64,000 nucleotides of DNA from CALESS01 sp964405455 (GTDB lineage: Bacteria; Chloroflexota; Anaerolineae; Anaerolineales; Anaerolineaceae): positions 1 to 64,000 of the forward strand of contig CAYOOA010000004.1 in NCBI GenBank assembly GCA_964405455.1. Direction: 5' to 3'. The notes under the pieces were generated by a model. That model saw only the letters and a program-made list of their open reading frames with translations, was not told where the DNA came from and made no database searches. Within the stretch, counting starts at the first letter, position 1. The number at the start of each line of letters is the position of its first letter. The position numbers and the translations under genes are program-made. Below, one piece after another: positions 25,250-34,078 of this stretch.

Positions 25250-26026
25250 TCAAGAAAGCACCAGTTGGTGCAAGTCCTCGGCAATAAAATCAGGGCCAGG
25301 CTGGGCCTGAAGGGCCATCTCACGCGTGGTTACTCCGCTAAGGACCAGGGCTGTCTTGCAGCCGGCATTCTGCCCGCCGAGGATATCCGTTTCCAGGCGG
25401 TCGCCGACCATCAGGGTTTCTGCCGGACGGGTTCCCAGGCGTTGCAGCGCCACCTCGAGGATGGCCGGATGGGGCTTTCCGGCGATGATGGGGGTTTGAT
25501 CGGTGGAAGCTTCCAGGGCAGCCAGCAGCGCGCCGGCACCCGGGATCAATCCCTCCGGGGTGGGGAAGGTGCGGTCCGGGTTGGTTGCGTAGAATTTCGC
25601 ACCCGCCCGGATGAGCAGGGTGGCGGTACGAAGTTTATCAAAGGTAATCTGGCGATCAATTCCAACGACAACAGCGACCGGATAAGAGTCCGTCAAGTAA
25701 AATCCGCGCTCGGCCAGGGCAACCTGCAGACCGGTTTCGCCGATCACATACACCGGACCGCCCATGGGGAACTTGCGGTGAAGCAGGTCAGCCACAGCCT
25801 GGCTGGAAGTCAGGATCTGGGATTCCTCCAGTTCAACACCAAAATCCCGAATCAGCGCCTGATAGGCAGCCGGGGTCTTGGTTGAGTTGTTGGTTGCCAG
25901 GACGATTTTCCATCCGCGGCGGAGCATTTCATTGAAGGTGGCTGGCATATCAATAAGGGGTGATTTCTCCCGCCACAAGACGCCGTCCATATCGAGGATA
26001 ACACCCTTGATTTGTGATAAATCCAT
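25250..26026 (-). CDS. HAD subfamily IIA phosphatase (NagD/4-nitrophenylphosphatase-like)
   Basis: The 258-residue protein has the HAD-IIA pattern: nucleophile motif VILDMDGVLWREKSPL (9-24), motif II LATNNSTKTP, a capping domain with VAVVVGIDRQITFDKL and FYATNPDRTFPTPEGLIPGAG, motif III lysine in IAGKPHPAILEVAL, and motif IV LMVGDRLETDILGGQNAG. Enzymes of this group remove phosphate from sugar phosphates, phosphoglycolate or nucleotides; the natural substrate is not evident. AGGAAA precedes the ATG. It lies between clpP and rlmN, after a U-less intergenic hairpin. Confidence 0.9.
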   Translation of the reverse strand: MDLSQIKGVILDMDGVLWREKSPLIDMPATFNEMLRRGWKIVLATNNSTKTPAAYQALIRDFGVELEESQILTSSQAVADLLHRKFPMGGPVYVIGETGLQVALAERGFYLTDSYPVAVVVGIDRQITFDKLRTATLLIRAGAKFYATNPDRTFPTPEGLIPGAGALLAALEASTDQTPIIAGKPHPAILEVALQRLGTRPAETLMVGDRLETDILGGQNAGCKTALVLSGVTTREMALQAQPGPDFIAEDLHQLVLS

Positions 26027-26044
26027 TGGCTTTCCTATAGGGCC

Positions 26045-26070
26045 AGGCCGGAGGGGATGCCCTCCGGCCT
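26045..26070 (-). other. Intercistronic hairpin between clpP and the HAD gene
   Basis: A perfect 11-bp stem (26045-26055 with 26060-26070) with a 4-nt loop lies in the 69-nt gap. No T-run follows on either strand, so it is unlikely to be a normal terminator; it may stabilise the 3' end of the clpP message or reduce read-through. Confidence 0.55.
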
Positions 26071-26095
26071 GGGTTTGATGGTAATGTGAAGTTGC

Positions 26096-26701
26096 TTATC
26101 TGGCCGGCGGGGTGAGGATTTGATCCACCAGGCCGTATTCCATCGCCTGCTGGGCGGTGAAATACACATCGCGTTCCGTATCGCGTTCGATCACTTCCAG
26201 CGGCTGGCCGGTATTGCCCGACATGATCTCATTCAAGCGTGAGCGCAGGCGGAGGATTTCCTTGGCCTGGATCTCAATGTCAGTCGCCTGGCCCTGGGCG
26301 CCGCCCAGGGGTTGGTGCATGTGGATGGTGGCGTGGGGCAGGGCATAACGCATGCCCTTGGTTCCGGCCGCCAGCAAAACAGTGCCGAAGGAAGCAGTCA
26401 GACCGACTGCCACGGTGCTGATCTTGTTGGGGATCATCATCATGGTGTCATAAATCGCCATACCGGCGTAGATTTGGCCGCCTGGCGATTGGATGTACAT
26501 CTGGATTTCCCGCTCCGGGTCCTCGTGGCTGAGGAAGAGGAGCTGGGCAATGATGAGGTTGGAAATCTGGTCATCGATGGCCGTGCCGAGGAAGATGATC
26601 CGTTCCTTGAGTAGCAGGGAATAGATATCATAGGCGCGTTCACCGCGGCCCGAGGATTCAACAACCATCGGGATGACAGAGCGAAAATTGGGTATGGACA
26701 T
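26096..26701 (-). CDS. clpP: ATP-dependent Clp protease proteolytic subunit
   Basis: ClpP forms the 14-mer serine protease chamber fed by ClpX or ClpA/C. The 201-residue protein has the catalytic Ser104 in GLTASFGTVLLAAG, His129 in HMHQPLGG, and the catalytic Asp in IERDTERD. The N-terminal RSVIPMVVESSGRGERAYDIYSLLL is standard. It lies 34 nt after tig, the usual tig-clpP order, but clpX does not follow; the next gene is a HAD phosphatase. Confidence 0.97.
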   Translation of the reverse strand: MSIPNFRSVIPMVVESSGRGERAYDIYSLLLKERIIFLGTAIDDQISNLIIAQLLFLSHEDPEREIQMYIQSPGGQIYAGMAIYDTMMMIPNKISTVAVGLTASFGTVLLAAGTKGMRYALPHATIHMHQPLGGAQGQATDIEIQAKEILRLRSRLNEIMSGNTGQPLEVIERDTERDVYFTAQQAMEYGLVDQILTPPAR

Positions 26702-26735
26702 GGGTTTCTCCTGTTATTCCAAACCGAAAGAATGC

Positions 26736-28160
26736 TTAGGCAGCCGGTTGATCCTCAACCGGAGTTTCAGCGGTAGGCTCTACAACCGGGGCTTCTCCCT
26801 CAGCGACCGTTTCAGGTTCGCGTGAAGGATTTTCGCCGGTGGCAATGGCTTTCAGGCGGTTCATGATCTTTTCATTCATCAGACGGCTGGCAGTATCCAT
26901 GGCAAGGGCGTTGGTAAAGTCGCGCCGGGAAACTCCCTTGGGAATGCGATTGAGTTCGCCGTACTGGTTCATCTGCTGCAATGTGTTGCTAACTTCCTGC
27001 ATCAGCTCATCGGTATCGAGGATAATATTTTCTGACCGGGAAAGCTCATCCAGCACCAGGGCGCGAACCAACCGGCGGATGGCAACGGGCTTGACTTCTT
27101 CCTCGATGAAGGCTTCGCGGGTCTTCTCCTGGGTTTTCAAGTAGGTTTCCAGGTCCATGTTCTGATCAGCCAGCTGGTGCTCAAAGGAATGCAGAACCTC
27201 ATGGATCTCATCCTCCAGCATTTGAGGGGGATACTTGACGGTCGACATCTCAATCACCTGGTCAACCAATTCGCGGAGGTAATTCTGGGTGTAGCTGCGA
27301 TTCTTGTTGGTGTCCAGTTCAGCCCGGATGGATGTGCGCAAACCTTCGAGATTTTCAAAGGGGCCAACGGTAGTGGCAAATTCATCGGTGAGTTCCGGGA
27401 CAGTGAGCGATTTCACTTCGTTGACTGAAATGGAGAACTCAATTTCCTTGCCGCGGAATTCCTCAGCCGGTTCTTCCTCGGCAAAAGCGTGGCGGAATGT
27501 CTTCACGTCCCCGGCAGAAAGACCAACCAGCTCCAGGCTGAAGCCGTGATACGGCCATTCTACGGTACCGTCATCGTAAGTGGAAACCAGCACCTGTTCG
27601 GGTGTATTCTCGATCAAAGTCGCGTTTTCGCCCTCCTGGGGATTGACCACGGTGGCCGAGAAATTAATCCCCACCACATCGCCCACCTGGGCAGGTCGTT
27701 CCACGGCTTCAGTTGTGCCGTAGGATTGCTGCAGGTTCTTCAAGACGCGATCAATATCCTGGTCTTCGATGGGTTCGGGGGTGTATTCCTTACGAATGGA
27801 GCGGTAATCACCCAGGACAACTTCCGGCTTCAGAGGGACCACAAAGCGGAAGGTGGGCGGATCCAGGCTGACAACCTCTTCAAGCGCACCCGATCCGGAA
27901 GGCTCAATACCAGCCTCCTTGAGAACCTGGGGGTATTGGTCGTCGACGAGCAATTCCACGGCCTCTTCCACCAGGGCGGCATCGCCCACCGTGCGGCGGA
28001 CTAAATCATAGGGAGCCTTGCCGGGGCGGAAGCCCGGAATACGAACCTGGCCGGCCAGCTTGCGGGCCGCCCGGTGCTTAAACTGTTCCAGGGTTTCCAA
28101 ATCAAATTCAGCGATAATCGTGATCTGTTGATCTTCGCGGGGTTGGGTTTCAATTTTCAA
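26736..28160 (-). CDS. tig: Trigger factor
   Basis: Trigger factor binds nascent chains at the ribosome exit tunnel. The 474-residue protein has the ribosome-binding N domain with the signature motif region PGFRPGKAPYDLVRR (about 42-56), an FKBP-type isomerase domain (about 155-245, GDVVGINFSATV ... YHGFSLELVGLSAGDVKTF), a long helical chaperone domain, and a Pro/Glu/Ala-rich acidic tail (from about 445). The start is a TTG at 28160, with AGGA about 8 nt upstream. It lies 36 nt downstream of tRNA-Leu and is probably transcribed from the same promoter. Confidence 0.96.
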   Translation of the reverse strand: MKIETQPREDQQITIIAEFDLETLEQFKHRAARKLAGQVRIPGFRPGKAPYDLVRRTVGDAALVEEAVELLVDDQYPQVLKEAGIEPSGSGALEEVVSLDPPTFRFVVPLKPEVVLGDYRSIRKEYTPEPIEDQDIDRVLKNLQQSYGTTEAVERPAQVGDVVGINFSATVVNPQEGENATLIENTPEQVLVSTYDDGTVEWPYHGFSLELVGLSAGDVKTFRHAFAEEEPAEEFRGKEIEFSISVNEVKSLTVPELTDEFATTVGPFENLEGLRTSIRAELDTNKNRSYTQNYLRELVDQVIEMSTVKYPPQMLEDEIHEVLHSFEHQLADQNMDLETYLKTQEKTREAFIEEEVKPVAIRRLVRALVLDELSRSENIILDTDELMQEVSNTLQQMNQYGELNRIPKGVSRRDFTNALAMDTASRLMNEKIMNRLKAIATGENPSREPETVAEGEAPVVEPTAETPVEDQPAA

Positions 28161-28196
28161 AGCAGCAATCCTTCTTCGTATAGGTATTTGATTTTA

Positions 28197-28278
28197 TGGG
28201 GATGGAGGGACTTGAACCCTCACGCCTTTCGGCACATGATCCTAAGTCATGCCCGTCTGCCAATTCCGGCACATCCCC
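28197..28278 (-). tRNA. tRNA-Leu (anticodon UAG)
   Basis: An 82-nt class II tRNA on the minus strand. The 7-bp acceptor stem is GGGGATG/CATCCCC with discriminator A. The anticodon stem CATGA/TCATG encloses the loop CTTAGGA, giving anticodon TAG. A long variable arm (TGCC-GAAA-GGC) and a T arm GAGGG/CCCTC with TTCAAGT complete it. CCA is not encoded. It lies between a strong promoter and tig. Confidence 0.95.
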
Positions 28279-28288
28279 GGAACTAAGG

Positions 28289-28317
28289 ATTATAAGTGAT
28301 AGGAAAAGCTGCGTCAA
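28289..28317 (-). promoter_or_regulatory. Strong promoter of tRNA-Leu and probably tig-clpP
   Basis: On the minus strand TTGACG (28317-28312), a 17-nt spacer and TATAAT (28294-28289) end 10 nt before the mature tRNA 5' end. No terminator lies between the tRNA and tig. Confidence 0.88.
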
Positions 28318-28369
28318 TAATCGAGTATAATTTTGGCCGAAATTAATAAAACTATTATGGAGGCGAACA

Positions 28370-28792
28370 TTGAGCCGGATCATTAACCCGGAAGGAGCGG
28401 CAAAGGAACGCACCCGGATCACACGCTCCATTGTTCTGGCGCTGCGTGAACTGATGCGCCAGCAGGATTTGAGTGATGAGAGCCGCGACCTGATGGCTTT
28501 TATTGCCCTGGCTTTATTGGATCTATATGCAACGGTTGATTCATCCGTGGGGGCGTGGGAAAAACGCGGTTACTGGGTGAAGGCAGAGCGCTTCCGCATG
28601 GAATGGGAATGGTCGCAACATCAGGGCGAAAAAATGCGTAAAGCCGTGTTGGACGAGGACTGGGCTGGGGTGGCTCAATGCGCAGCAGTCACCGGACAGA
28701 AGCTTGCGAAGGTCAGCGTTCCCATCCGCCACAAGCTGGGAACCCCCTGGGTGGGCGCTTACGAACAGCTCATCGATCAAGCCAGGAAATAA
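28370..28792 (+). CDS. Conserved-looking protein of unknown function (140 aa)
   Basis: I do not recognise the family. The protein is almost entirely helical and soluble: SRIINPEGAAKERTRITRSIVLALRELMRQQ (2-32), a hydrophobic helix LMAFIALALLDLYATVDSSVGAWEKRGYWVKAERFRMEWEW (43-83), and a C-terminal helical pair. The start is TTG at 28370 with GGAGG 8 nt upstream, and a TATAAT lies at 28326-28331. Both signals, together with the terminator that follows, support it as a real single-gene unit. Confidence 0.75.
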   Translation: MSRIINPEGAAKERTRITRSIVLALRELMRQQDLSDESRDLMAFIALALLDLYATVDSSVGAWEKRGYWVKAERFRMEWEWSQHQGEKMRKAVLDEDWAGVAQCAAVTGQKLAKVSVPIRHKLGTPWVGAYEQLIDQARK

Positions 28793-28797
28793 ATCAA

Positions 28798-28829
28798 TAA
28801 AAAACGGCCGCCTCATCAGGCGGCCGTTT
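28798..28829. terminator. Bidirectional intrinsic terminator
   Basis: A perfect 12-bp stem (28802-28813 with 28818-28829) and 4-nt loop, with an A-run at the left (a T-run for the minus strand). It separates the 140-residue protein gene from the acyl-CoA synthetase gene. Confidence 0.88.
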
Positions 28830-28845
28830 GATTACCGGTTGATGC

Positions 28846-30954
28846 TTATTTCTTCTTCAGGATGATGCGGGCATCCACAACCTTGATCCCCTTGCCGTCT
28901 TCGTAGACGAGGACAGGGTTGGCATCCGATTCGCTGATTTCATCCGCCAGGTCGATGATCATCGCGGAGTACCGGGAAACTGTCTCGGACATGGCCTTGG
29001 TATCGCGGGGAGCTTCTCCGCGTACACCCGCCAGGATGGGGGCGCCACGAATTTCACCCAGCATGCGCATGGCCTGACCGGAGCTGACCGGTGCAACCCG
29101 GAAGGTGACGTCCTTGAGGACTTCGACGAAGATACCACCCAGGCCAAACATCATCGTCGGGCCAAAGGTTGGATCATTGACGGAGCCGAGGATGACTTCC
29201 GTGCCCCAGGGGGCCATTTCCTGCACAGCAATGCCGTGAATGTTGGCATCCGCTTTATACTTCAGCGAGTTGGCCATGATCGTGCGGAAGGCTTCGCGAA
29301 CAGCGTTTTCGTCTTTGATATTGACCTTGACACCGCCGGCATCTGATTTGTGCAGGATGTCTGGTGAGACGATCTTCATTACGACCGGGAATCCAATTTC
29401 CTTGGCCAGGCGCACTGCTTCCTCTTCGGTCTTGGCCAGTTTGGTGGATGTGACCGGCAGTCCGTAGCAGGCAAAGATTTGCTTGGCCTCAATTTCGGTT
29501 AATGAGCCACGGCCTTCAGCGCGGGCGTGGGCAATGATTTGCAGTGCGGCAGCCCGGTCAGCCTGGCCCTGGGCCGCTTCGGTTTCACCGAGAGTGGCTT
29601 TCAGGCGGGAGAATTCACGCAGGGCAGCCATGGCGTTGACAGCCAGGTCCGGGGCGGGATAGGCAGGAACACCGTGTTCCACCAGCCAGCTCATGGCAGC
29701 TTCCGATTTTTCGCCACCGACAAAGGATACGGTGACCGGCTTCCCGGTGATACCGGCTTCCTGCAGAGCTGCATGGATGGCCTGGGCAATTTCCATCGGG
29801 TTGGTCATGGCGGTTTCACAATAGAGAACCACCAGGCCGTCCACCCAGCTGTGAGCATAGGCGAACTTGACCGAGTCGTGATACCACTCATTACCGGCCA
29901 TACCAGTCAAATCAACCGGGTTCTTGGCGGAACCGAATTCCGGCATATGTTTCTTGAGCTCGTTCTGAACATCCACGGGGGCGAACTTCAGGGGAAGGCC
30001 GTAGCGTTCCGCTGCATCCGTGGCCAGAACACCCACGCCACCACCGTTGGTGATGATGAGCAGGTTGTCGCCGTTCATGGGCGGTTGCAGGGAAAGGGCC
30101 AGGGTGCGGTCGAAGAGGTTGTCCAGGTCGGAGGCCTGAATCACACCACCCTGCTGGAAGGCAGCACCGTACACTTTGGCGGCTCCGGCCAGGGAGCCGG
30201 TGTGGGAGGCTGCTGCAGCAGCGCCGTGGGCAGATACACCAGCTTTGAGGGCAATGATCGGTTTGCTGGACTTACGGGCAGCTTCGATAAAGCGGCGGCC
30301 GTCCTTGAATCCTTCGATGTATAGGGTGATGCAGGACGTGTTGGGGTCATCTTCGAGAAATTCGATCAGGTCAGCAAAGTCAACATCCGACATATTGCCG
30401 ATCGAGACCAGGCGGTCAAAGCCTACGCGGCGGGTGTAAGTGGCTGCGTCCAAAGCGATGAGCAGAGCACCGGATTGAGAAACCAGGGTGGCTTTGCCAT
30501 TCAAGGGCAGGAACGGCGCAAAAGAGGCATTCAGTTGGTCGGAGTTGGAAAGATTGCCGACGATGTTTGGTCCCAGGACGCGCATGCCGTACTGGCGGGA
30601 GATGGCCACCAGTTGATCTTCCAGGTCGCGCCGGCCGACTTCACTGAAGCCGGAAGTAATGACGATCAAGCCTTTGACGCCTTTTTTACCGCATTCATCC
30701 GCCACTTCCAAAACCAGTTTGGCGGGGACGGTGACCACGGCTGCATCGATTGAATCGGGCACATCGGCGATCGTTGGATAGACCTTGAGCCCCAGGATTT
30801 CAGTCGCGGTGGGGTTGATCGGGTAGATTTTTCCGTTGTATTTACCTTCAATCAGGTTGGCCATAACGGTGTAGCCGATTTTCCCCGGGGTGGCTGAAGC
30901 GCCAATGACAGCAATTGTTTTTGGCCGCATTAATCCAATTAATGCCTTGTCCAT
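28846..30954 (-). CDS. Acetyl/acyl-CoA synthetase (ADP-forming), fused alpha-beta
   Basis: This enzyme makes acetate (or another acid) and ATP from acyl-CoA, ADP and phosphate, or the reverse; it is typical of fermenters. The 702-residue protein contains the CoA-binding Rossmann domain (KTIAVIGASATPGKIGYTVMANL, 12-34), succinyl-CoA-ligase-like domains with LVSQSGALLIALDAA and the phospho-His motif AASHTGSLAGA (about 258-268), and a C-terminal ATP-grasp domain (GFPVVMKIVSPDILHKSDAGGVKVNI ... IHGIAVQEMAPWGTEVILGSVNDPTFGPTMMFGLGGIFVEVLKDV). The order matches single-chain ACD enzymes. GGAGG precedes the ATG. It would give substrate-level ATP from acyl-CoA. Confidence 0.93.
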   Translation of the reverse strand: MDKALIGLMRPKTIAVIGASATPGKIGYTVMANLIEGKYNGKIYPINPTATEILGLKVYPTIADVPDSIDAAVVTVPAKLVLEVADECGKKGVKGLIVITSGFSEVGRRDLEDQLVAISRQYGMRVLGPNIVGNLSNSDQLNASFAPFLPLNGKATLVSQSGALLIALDAATYTRRVGFDRLVSIGNMSDVDFADLIEFLEDDPNTSCITLYIEGFKDGRRFIEAARKSSKPIIALKAGVSAHGAAAAASHTGSLAGAAKVYGAAFQQGGVIQASDLDNLFDRTLALSLQPPMNGDNLLIITNGGGVGVLATDAAERYGLPLKFAPVDVQNELKKHMPEFGSAKNPVDLTGMAGNEWYHDSVKFAYAHSWVDGLVVLYCETAMTNPMEIAQAIHAALQEAGITGKPVTVSFVGGEKSEAAMSWLVEHGVPAYPAPDLAVNAMAALREFSRLKATLGETEAAQGQADRAAALQIIAHARAEGRGSLTEIEAKQIFACYGLPVTSTKLAKTEEEAVRLAKEIGFPVVMKIVSPDILHKSDAGGVKVNIKDENAVREAFRTIMANSLKYKADANIHGIAVQEMAPWGTEVILGSVNDPTFGPTMMFGLGGIFVEVLKDVTFRVAPVSSGQAMRMLGEIRGAPILAGVRGEAPRDTKAMSETVSRYSAMIIDLADEISESDANPVLVYEDGKGIKVVDARIILKKK

Positions 30955-31027
30955 TCTATTCTTCCTCCGAAATTTCGATTTAATTCATCAATTGATGAAA
31001 GATTTCACGATCGGGTCAGACAGTACT

Positions 31028-31627
31028 CTAGTATACTTGATTTTCTTCTGAATGGGATACACCACTGGCGAGTATTTCATCCAGGAGGGGACCGGGGTCC
31101 AGCAAAAACGGCGGGGGATCAACGTACCCAAAGTAATTCCCGCCCAGATAGTTTTCATTCCAGTCTTCTGGCGGGGAGGCGTATACTTCAAAATGGAGCA
31201 TCGCAGAATGGTCCGCACTTTTCAAATCCTGGATATACTGGGGATCAGAGGTCGTGACCCGGTTTTTCATCAAAACTTCGCCGACCTTGCCGATCATCTG
31301 CCCGGCCAGGACAACATCTCCCTGGGCTGCAAGGGATTGCCCCAGTTCAGCATAACGAAGGAGGATACCTGAAGGAAGCTGAAGCAGGATCGAATAAGTT
31401 GTATTCCAGTAGGGAAGGACGCCAGGAGACGTGAAGATGGAAACAGCTACCACCCGGCCGGTTTGAATAGCGTAGACCGGGCTGCCGGCAGGCGCGTATA
31501 GATCCACCCCGGCATGATGCCGGTCACCACGGTCCTGCCAGAAGGAACCGGGCTGGCCGGGGGGTGGGTATTGGCGGGTGTTCACCGCTCCAACAGGCCA
31601 ATACATGCCAAGATTTTTACATAACAT
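31028..31627 (-). CDS. M23/LytM-like protein with altered active site, cytoplasmic as predicted
   Basis: A 199-residue lysostaphin-type fold: RHHAGVDLYAPAGSPVYAIQTGRVVAV (36-62) holds the zinc-ligand pair H38 and D42, followed by ILLRYAELGQSLAAQGDVVLAGQMIGKVG. The second motif reads SAMLHFEVY, so the catalytic His of the usual HLHFE is Met143 while the zinc ligand H145 is kept. This suggests an inactive or altered peptidase, as in regulatory LytM proteins. No signal peptide or membrane helix is visible at this start. An alternative start at Met8 exists. A TACAAT (31642-31637) ends 9 nt before the ATG, again a leaderless layout. Confidence 0.7.
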   Translation of the reverse strand: MLCKNLGMYWPVGAVNTRQYPPPGQPGSFWQDRGDRHHAGVDLYAPAGSPVYAIQTGRVVAVSIFTSPGVLPYWNTTYSILLQLPSGILLRYAELGQSLAAQGDVVLAGQMIGKVGEVLMKNRVTTSDPQYIQDLKSADHSAMLHFEVYASPPEDWNENYLGGNYFGYVDPPPFLLDPGPLLDEILASGVSHSEENQVY

Positions 31628-31716
31628 GTCAAATAGATTGTAAGGCTTTTTATATCAAACAAAAATAATCATTTTGGTGGATACAAATCATCAAAATAAT
31701 CTGGTTGGAGCCGTAA

Positions 31717-33078
31717 ATGTATACAATTATCCGTCCGCCCATACAGGAACCAGACCGTGTCAATTTTATTCAACATTTGATTGAAGCAGCCATTACGGCC
31801 GCTGATGCACGGAAGGCTGTCCGGGGGGCAGTGAAATGGAAGAACGATAATTTACAAATCGGGGCAGAGAGCTACCCCACAGCTGAAATCTCTCGAATTC
31901 GCATAGTTGCAATCGGAAAAGCCGCCCTGGCGATGACCCGGGGAGCCGTGGACATCCTGGGTGAGAAGGTCTCGGATGGCATTTTGGTGACCAAGCATTT
32001 GCCCCCTGATTGGCAAAGAGAAATTCCAGGCTGCATCCAGGGCTTGACTGGAGGACATCCAATCCCTGATGAGCACAGCATCGAGAGCGGCAGGGCTGTG
32101 GAGGAATTTCTCCGGAGTTCGCGCCAGGGTGATTTGATCCTGACTTTGATCTCTGGGGGTGGTTCGGCCCTGGTTACACTGCCTTATGCAGGGATTCAAC
32201 TCAGTGATTTGCAACCGTTAAACCGCAGATTATTGGAGAGCGGTGCGGAGATCCGGGAAATCAATACCATCCGGAAACACCTGGACCGCATCAAAGGAGG
32301 AGGTTTTGCCCGCCTGGCGTTTCCAGCCAGGATTGCCTGCCTGATCGTGTCGGACGTGATGGGAGACCCGCTGGATGTTATCGCCAGCGGTATGACTGCT
32401 GCCGATCCAACAACCTACGCTGATGCTTGGCGAATTCTGGAACATTACCGATTATTAACAGGCGTTTCGAACAACATACTTGATATTCTTCAGCGCGGAA
32501 ACAGAGGAAAGATCCCGGAAACGCCCAAGGCTGGTGATCCATGCCTGGAGGGGGTGGCGAATGAAATCATTTTGAATAACGCCAGTGCATTGGAAGGAGC
32601 CCTTGGCGAGCTGGAGACGGCAGGTTGGAGAAGCCAGGTCCTGGAGGAAGAGTTGATAGGAGAAGCTCGTGAAGAAGGCCGCAGACTGGCAGAAATTCTG
32701 CGGCAATTGGCAAAGGAAAGCAATTCACGGAAACCCATCTGCCTGGTTGGAGGAGGCGAAACCACGGTCGAGGTGCGTGGAAGCGGGGTGGGGGGAAGGA
32801 ACCTGGAATTAGCTCTGGCTGCGGTGGATGTGCTGGGTGGGGTCCGAGATGTTGCACTGGTCAGCCTGGCCACAGACGGAGAGGACGGAATAACCGGATT
32901 TGCCGGTGCCGTGGTCACCGGAAGCACGCTTCGCATAGCCAAAGAATTAAACATCTCGCCCCGGGATTTCCTGGCTGAAAACAATTCCAGCCGCTTTTTT
33001 GAAGCGGCTGGAGGATTGATTAGAACCGGGTCCACCGGGACGAATGTGAACGATCTTGTATTGCTGATGGCCTGGTGA
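31717..33078 (+). CDS. Glycerate 2-kinase (GckA/MOFRL type)
   Basis: This family phosphorylates D-glycerate to 2-phosphoglycerate. The 453-residue protein has the N-terminal DUF4147 domain (RIVAIGKAALAMTRGAVDIL, TGGHPIPDEHSIESGRAVEEFLR, TLISGGGSALVTLP, EINTIRKHLDRIKGGGFAR, SDVMGDPLDVIASGMTAADPTTYADAW) and the C-terminal MOFRL domain (CLVGGGETTVEVRGSGVGGRNLELALAAV, SLATDGEDGITGFAGAV). The ATG has GGAG at about 6 nt. Its stop codon abuts that of the facing hydroxyacid dehydrogenase with no spare base, and the two enzymes act in sequence on hydroxypyruvate and glycerate. Confidence 0.93.
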   Translation: MYTIIRPPIQEPDRVNFIQHLIEAAITAADARKAVRGAVKWKNDNLQIGAESYPTAEISRIRIVAIGKAALAMTRGAVDILGEKVSDGILVTKHLPPDWQREIPGCIQGLTGGHPIPDEHSIESGRAVEEFLRSSRQGDLILTLISGGGSALVTLPYAGIQLSDLQPLNRRLLESGAEIREINTIRKHLDRIKGGGFARLAFPARIACLIVSDVMGDPLDVIASGMTAADPTTYADAWRILEHYRLLTGVSNNILDILQRGNRGKIPETPKAGDPCLEGVANEIILNNASALEGALGELETAGWRSQVLEEELIGEAREEGRRLAEILRQLAKESNSRKPICLVGGGETTVEVRGSGVGGRNLELALAAVDVLGGVRDVALVSLATDGEDGITGFAGAVVTGSTLRIAKELNISPRDFLAENNSSRFFEAAGGLIRTGSTGTNVNDLVLLMAW

Positions 33079-34053
33079 TTATTTTTCGTAGACCTGGGGA
33101 TTGGCGCAAAACGGCAGCTTTTCGCCCTTCAACCCGGCCAATAAATTATTGACTGAAATCAAAGCCATACGGGCACGAGTGGCTGAACTGGCGCTGGCAA
33201 TGTGGGGGGTGATGACGACGTTTTTCATGGATAACAGGGGGTGATCTGCCGGGATGGGTTCGGGTTCGAAGACGTCCAAACCAGCTCCCGCAATTTCACC
33301 GGTTTGCAAAGCCCAGGTCAGGGCAGCCGGGTTGACGATGGACCCACGCGAGGTATTAATCAAGAAGGCTGATTTCTTCATCAGTTCAAACTGCTTAAAG
33401 TCAATCATGTGATGATTTTCCGGGGAGTAATATGCATGCAAGCTGACGAAGTCACTTTGTTTAAGCAATTCCTCCTGAGAAACAAACTCCGCCCCGGTTT
33501 TCTCTTCGGCTTCCAGGTTGCGCTTGGGGTTCGAGTACAAAATACGCATATCAAACCCGGCAGCCCGCCGGGCTACCGCCTGGCCGATCCGGCCAAAACC
33601 GATGATACCAAGTGTTGCACCAAACAGGTCCGCGCCGGTCAACACAAATGGACCCCACGGCCGCCAGATTCCTTTAACGACTTCATTGTGAGCCTCCACT
33701 ACCCGACGGGCGGTGGCTAGCATCAAGGCCAGGGTAAGGTCGGCGCAGGCTTCTGTCAGCACGCCGGGCGTATGGCCAACCGGAATCCCGTGCTGGGTGG
33801 CAAAAACAAGATCGATATTATCGGTTCCAACGGCATACTGGCTGACTATCTTCAATCCAGGCGCTGAAAGTACCTGGCTGTCAATTGGGTCGGTTAAAAG
33901 GGTGAGCAACCCATCGCATTGATAGGCTTTTTCAACCAGGAAAGCATGGGAGGGAGGAGTTTCTTCGCCCCAAACTTCAACTTCACAATGATGAGCCAAG
34001 AGGTCCAACGCTTCCTGGTGAAGACGGCGGGTAACAAAGACACGTGGTTTCAT
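33079..34053 (-). CDS. D-2-hydroxyacid dehydrogenase (glyoxylate/hydroxypyruvate reductase-like)
   Basis: A D-isomer-specific 2-hydroxyacid dehydrogenase of 324 residues. The NAD fold is at about 140-180 (LFGATLGIIGFGRIGQAVARRAAGF). The catalytic Arg lies in LINTSRGSIVNPAALTWAL, the Glu in AGAGLDVFEPEP, and the His in VITPHIASASSATR. QYAVGTDNIDL and HTPGVLTEACADLTLALMLATARRV match glyoxylate/hydroxypyruvate reductases. With the facing glycerate kinase it would convert hydroxypyruvate through D-glycerate to 2-phosphoglycerate. The N-terminus (MKPRVFVTRRLHQEALDLL) is complete. Confidence 0.92.
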   Translation of the reverse strand: MKPRVFVTRRLHQEALDLLAHHCEVEVWGEETPPSHAFLVEKAYQCDGLLTLLTDPIDSQVLSAPGLKIVSQYAVGTDNIDLVFATQHGIPVGHTPGVLTEACADLTLALMLATARRVVEAHNEVVKGIWRPWGPFVLTGADLFGATLGIIGFGRIGQAVARRAAGFDMRILYSNPKRNLEAEEKTGAEFVSQEELLKQSDFVSLHAYYSPENHHMIDFKQFELMKKSAFLINTSRGSIVNPAALTWALQTGEIAGAGLDVFEPEPIPADHPLLSMKNVVITPHIASASSATRARMALISVNNLLAGLKGEKLPFCANPQVYEK

Positions 34054-34078
34054 AGGTAGATTATTCTAAAAAGGATAA

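Noticed and set aside
28150..28431. Minus-strand open frame over the tRNA
   Set aside because: It covers tRNA-Leu and its promoter, so it is a chance frame.
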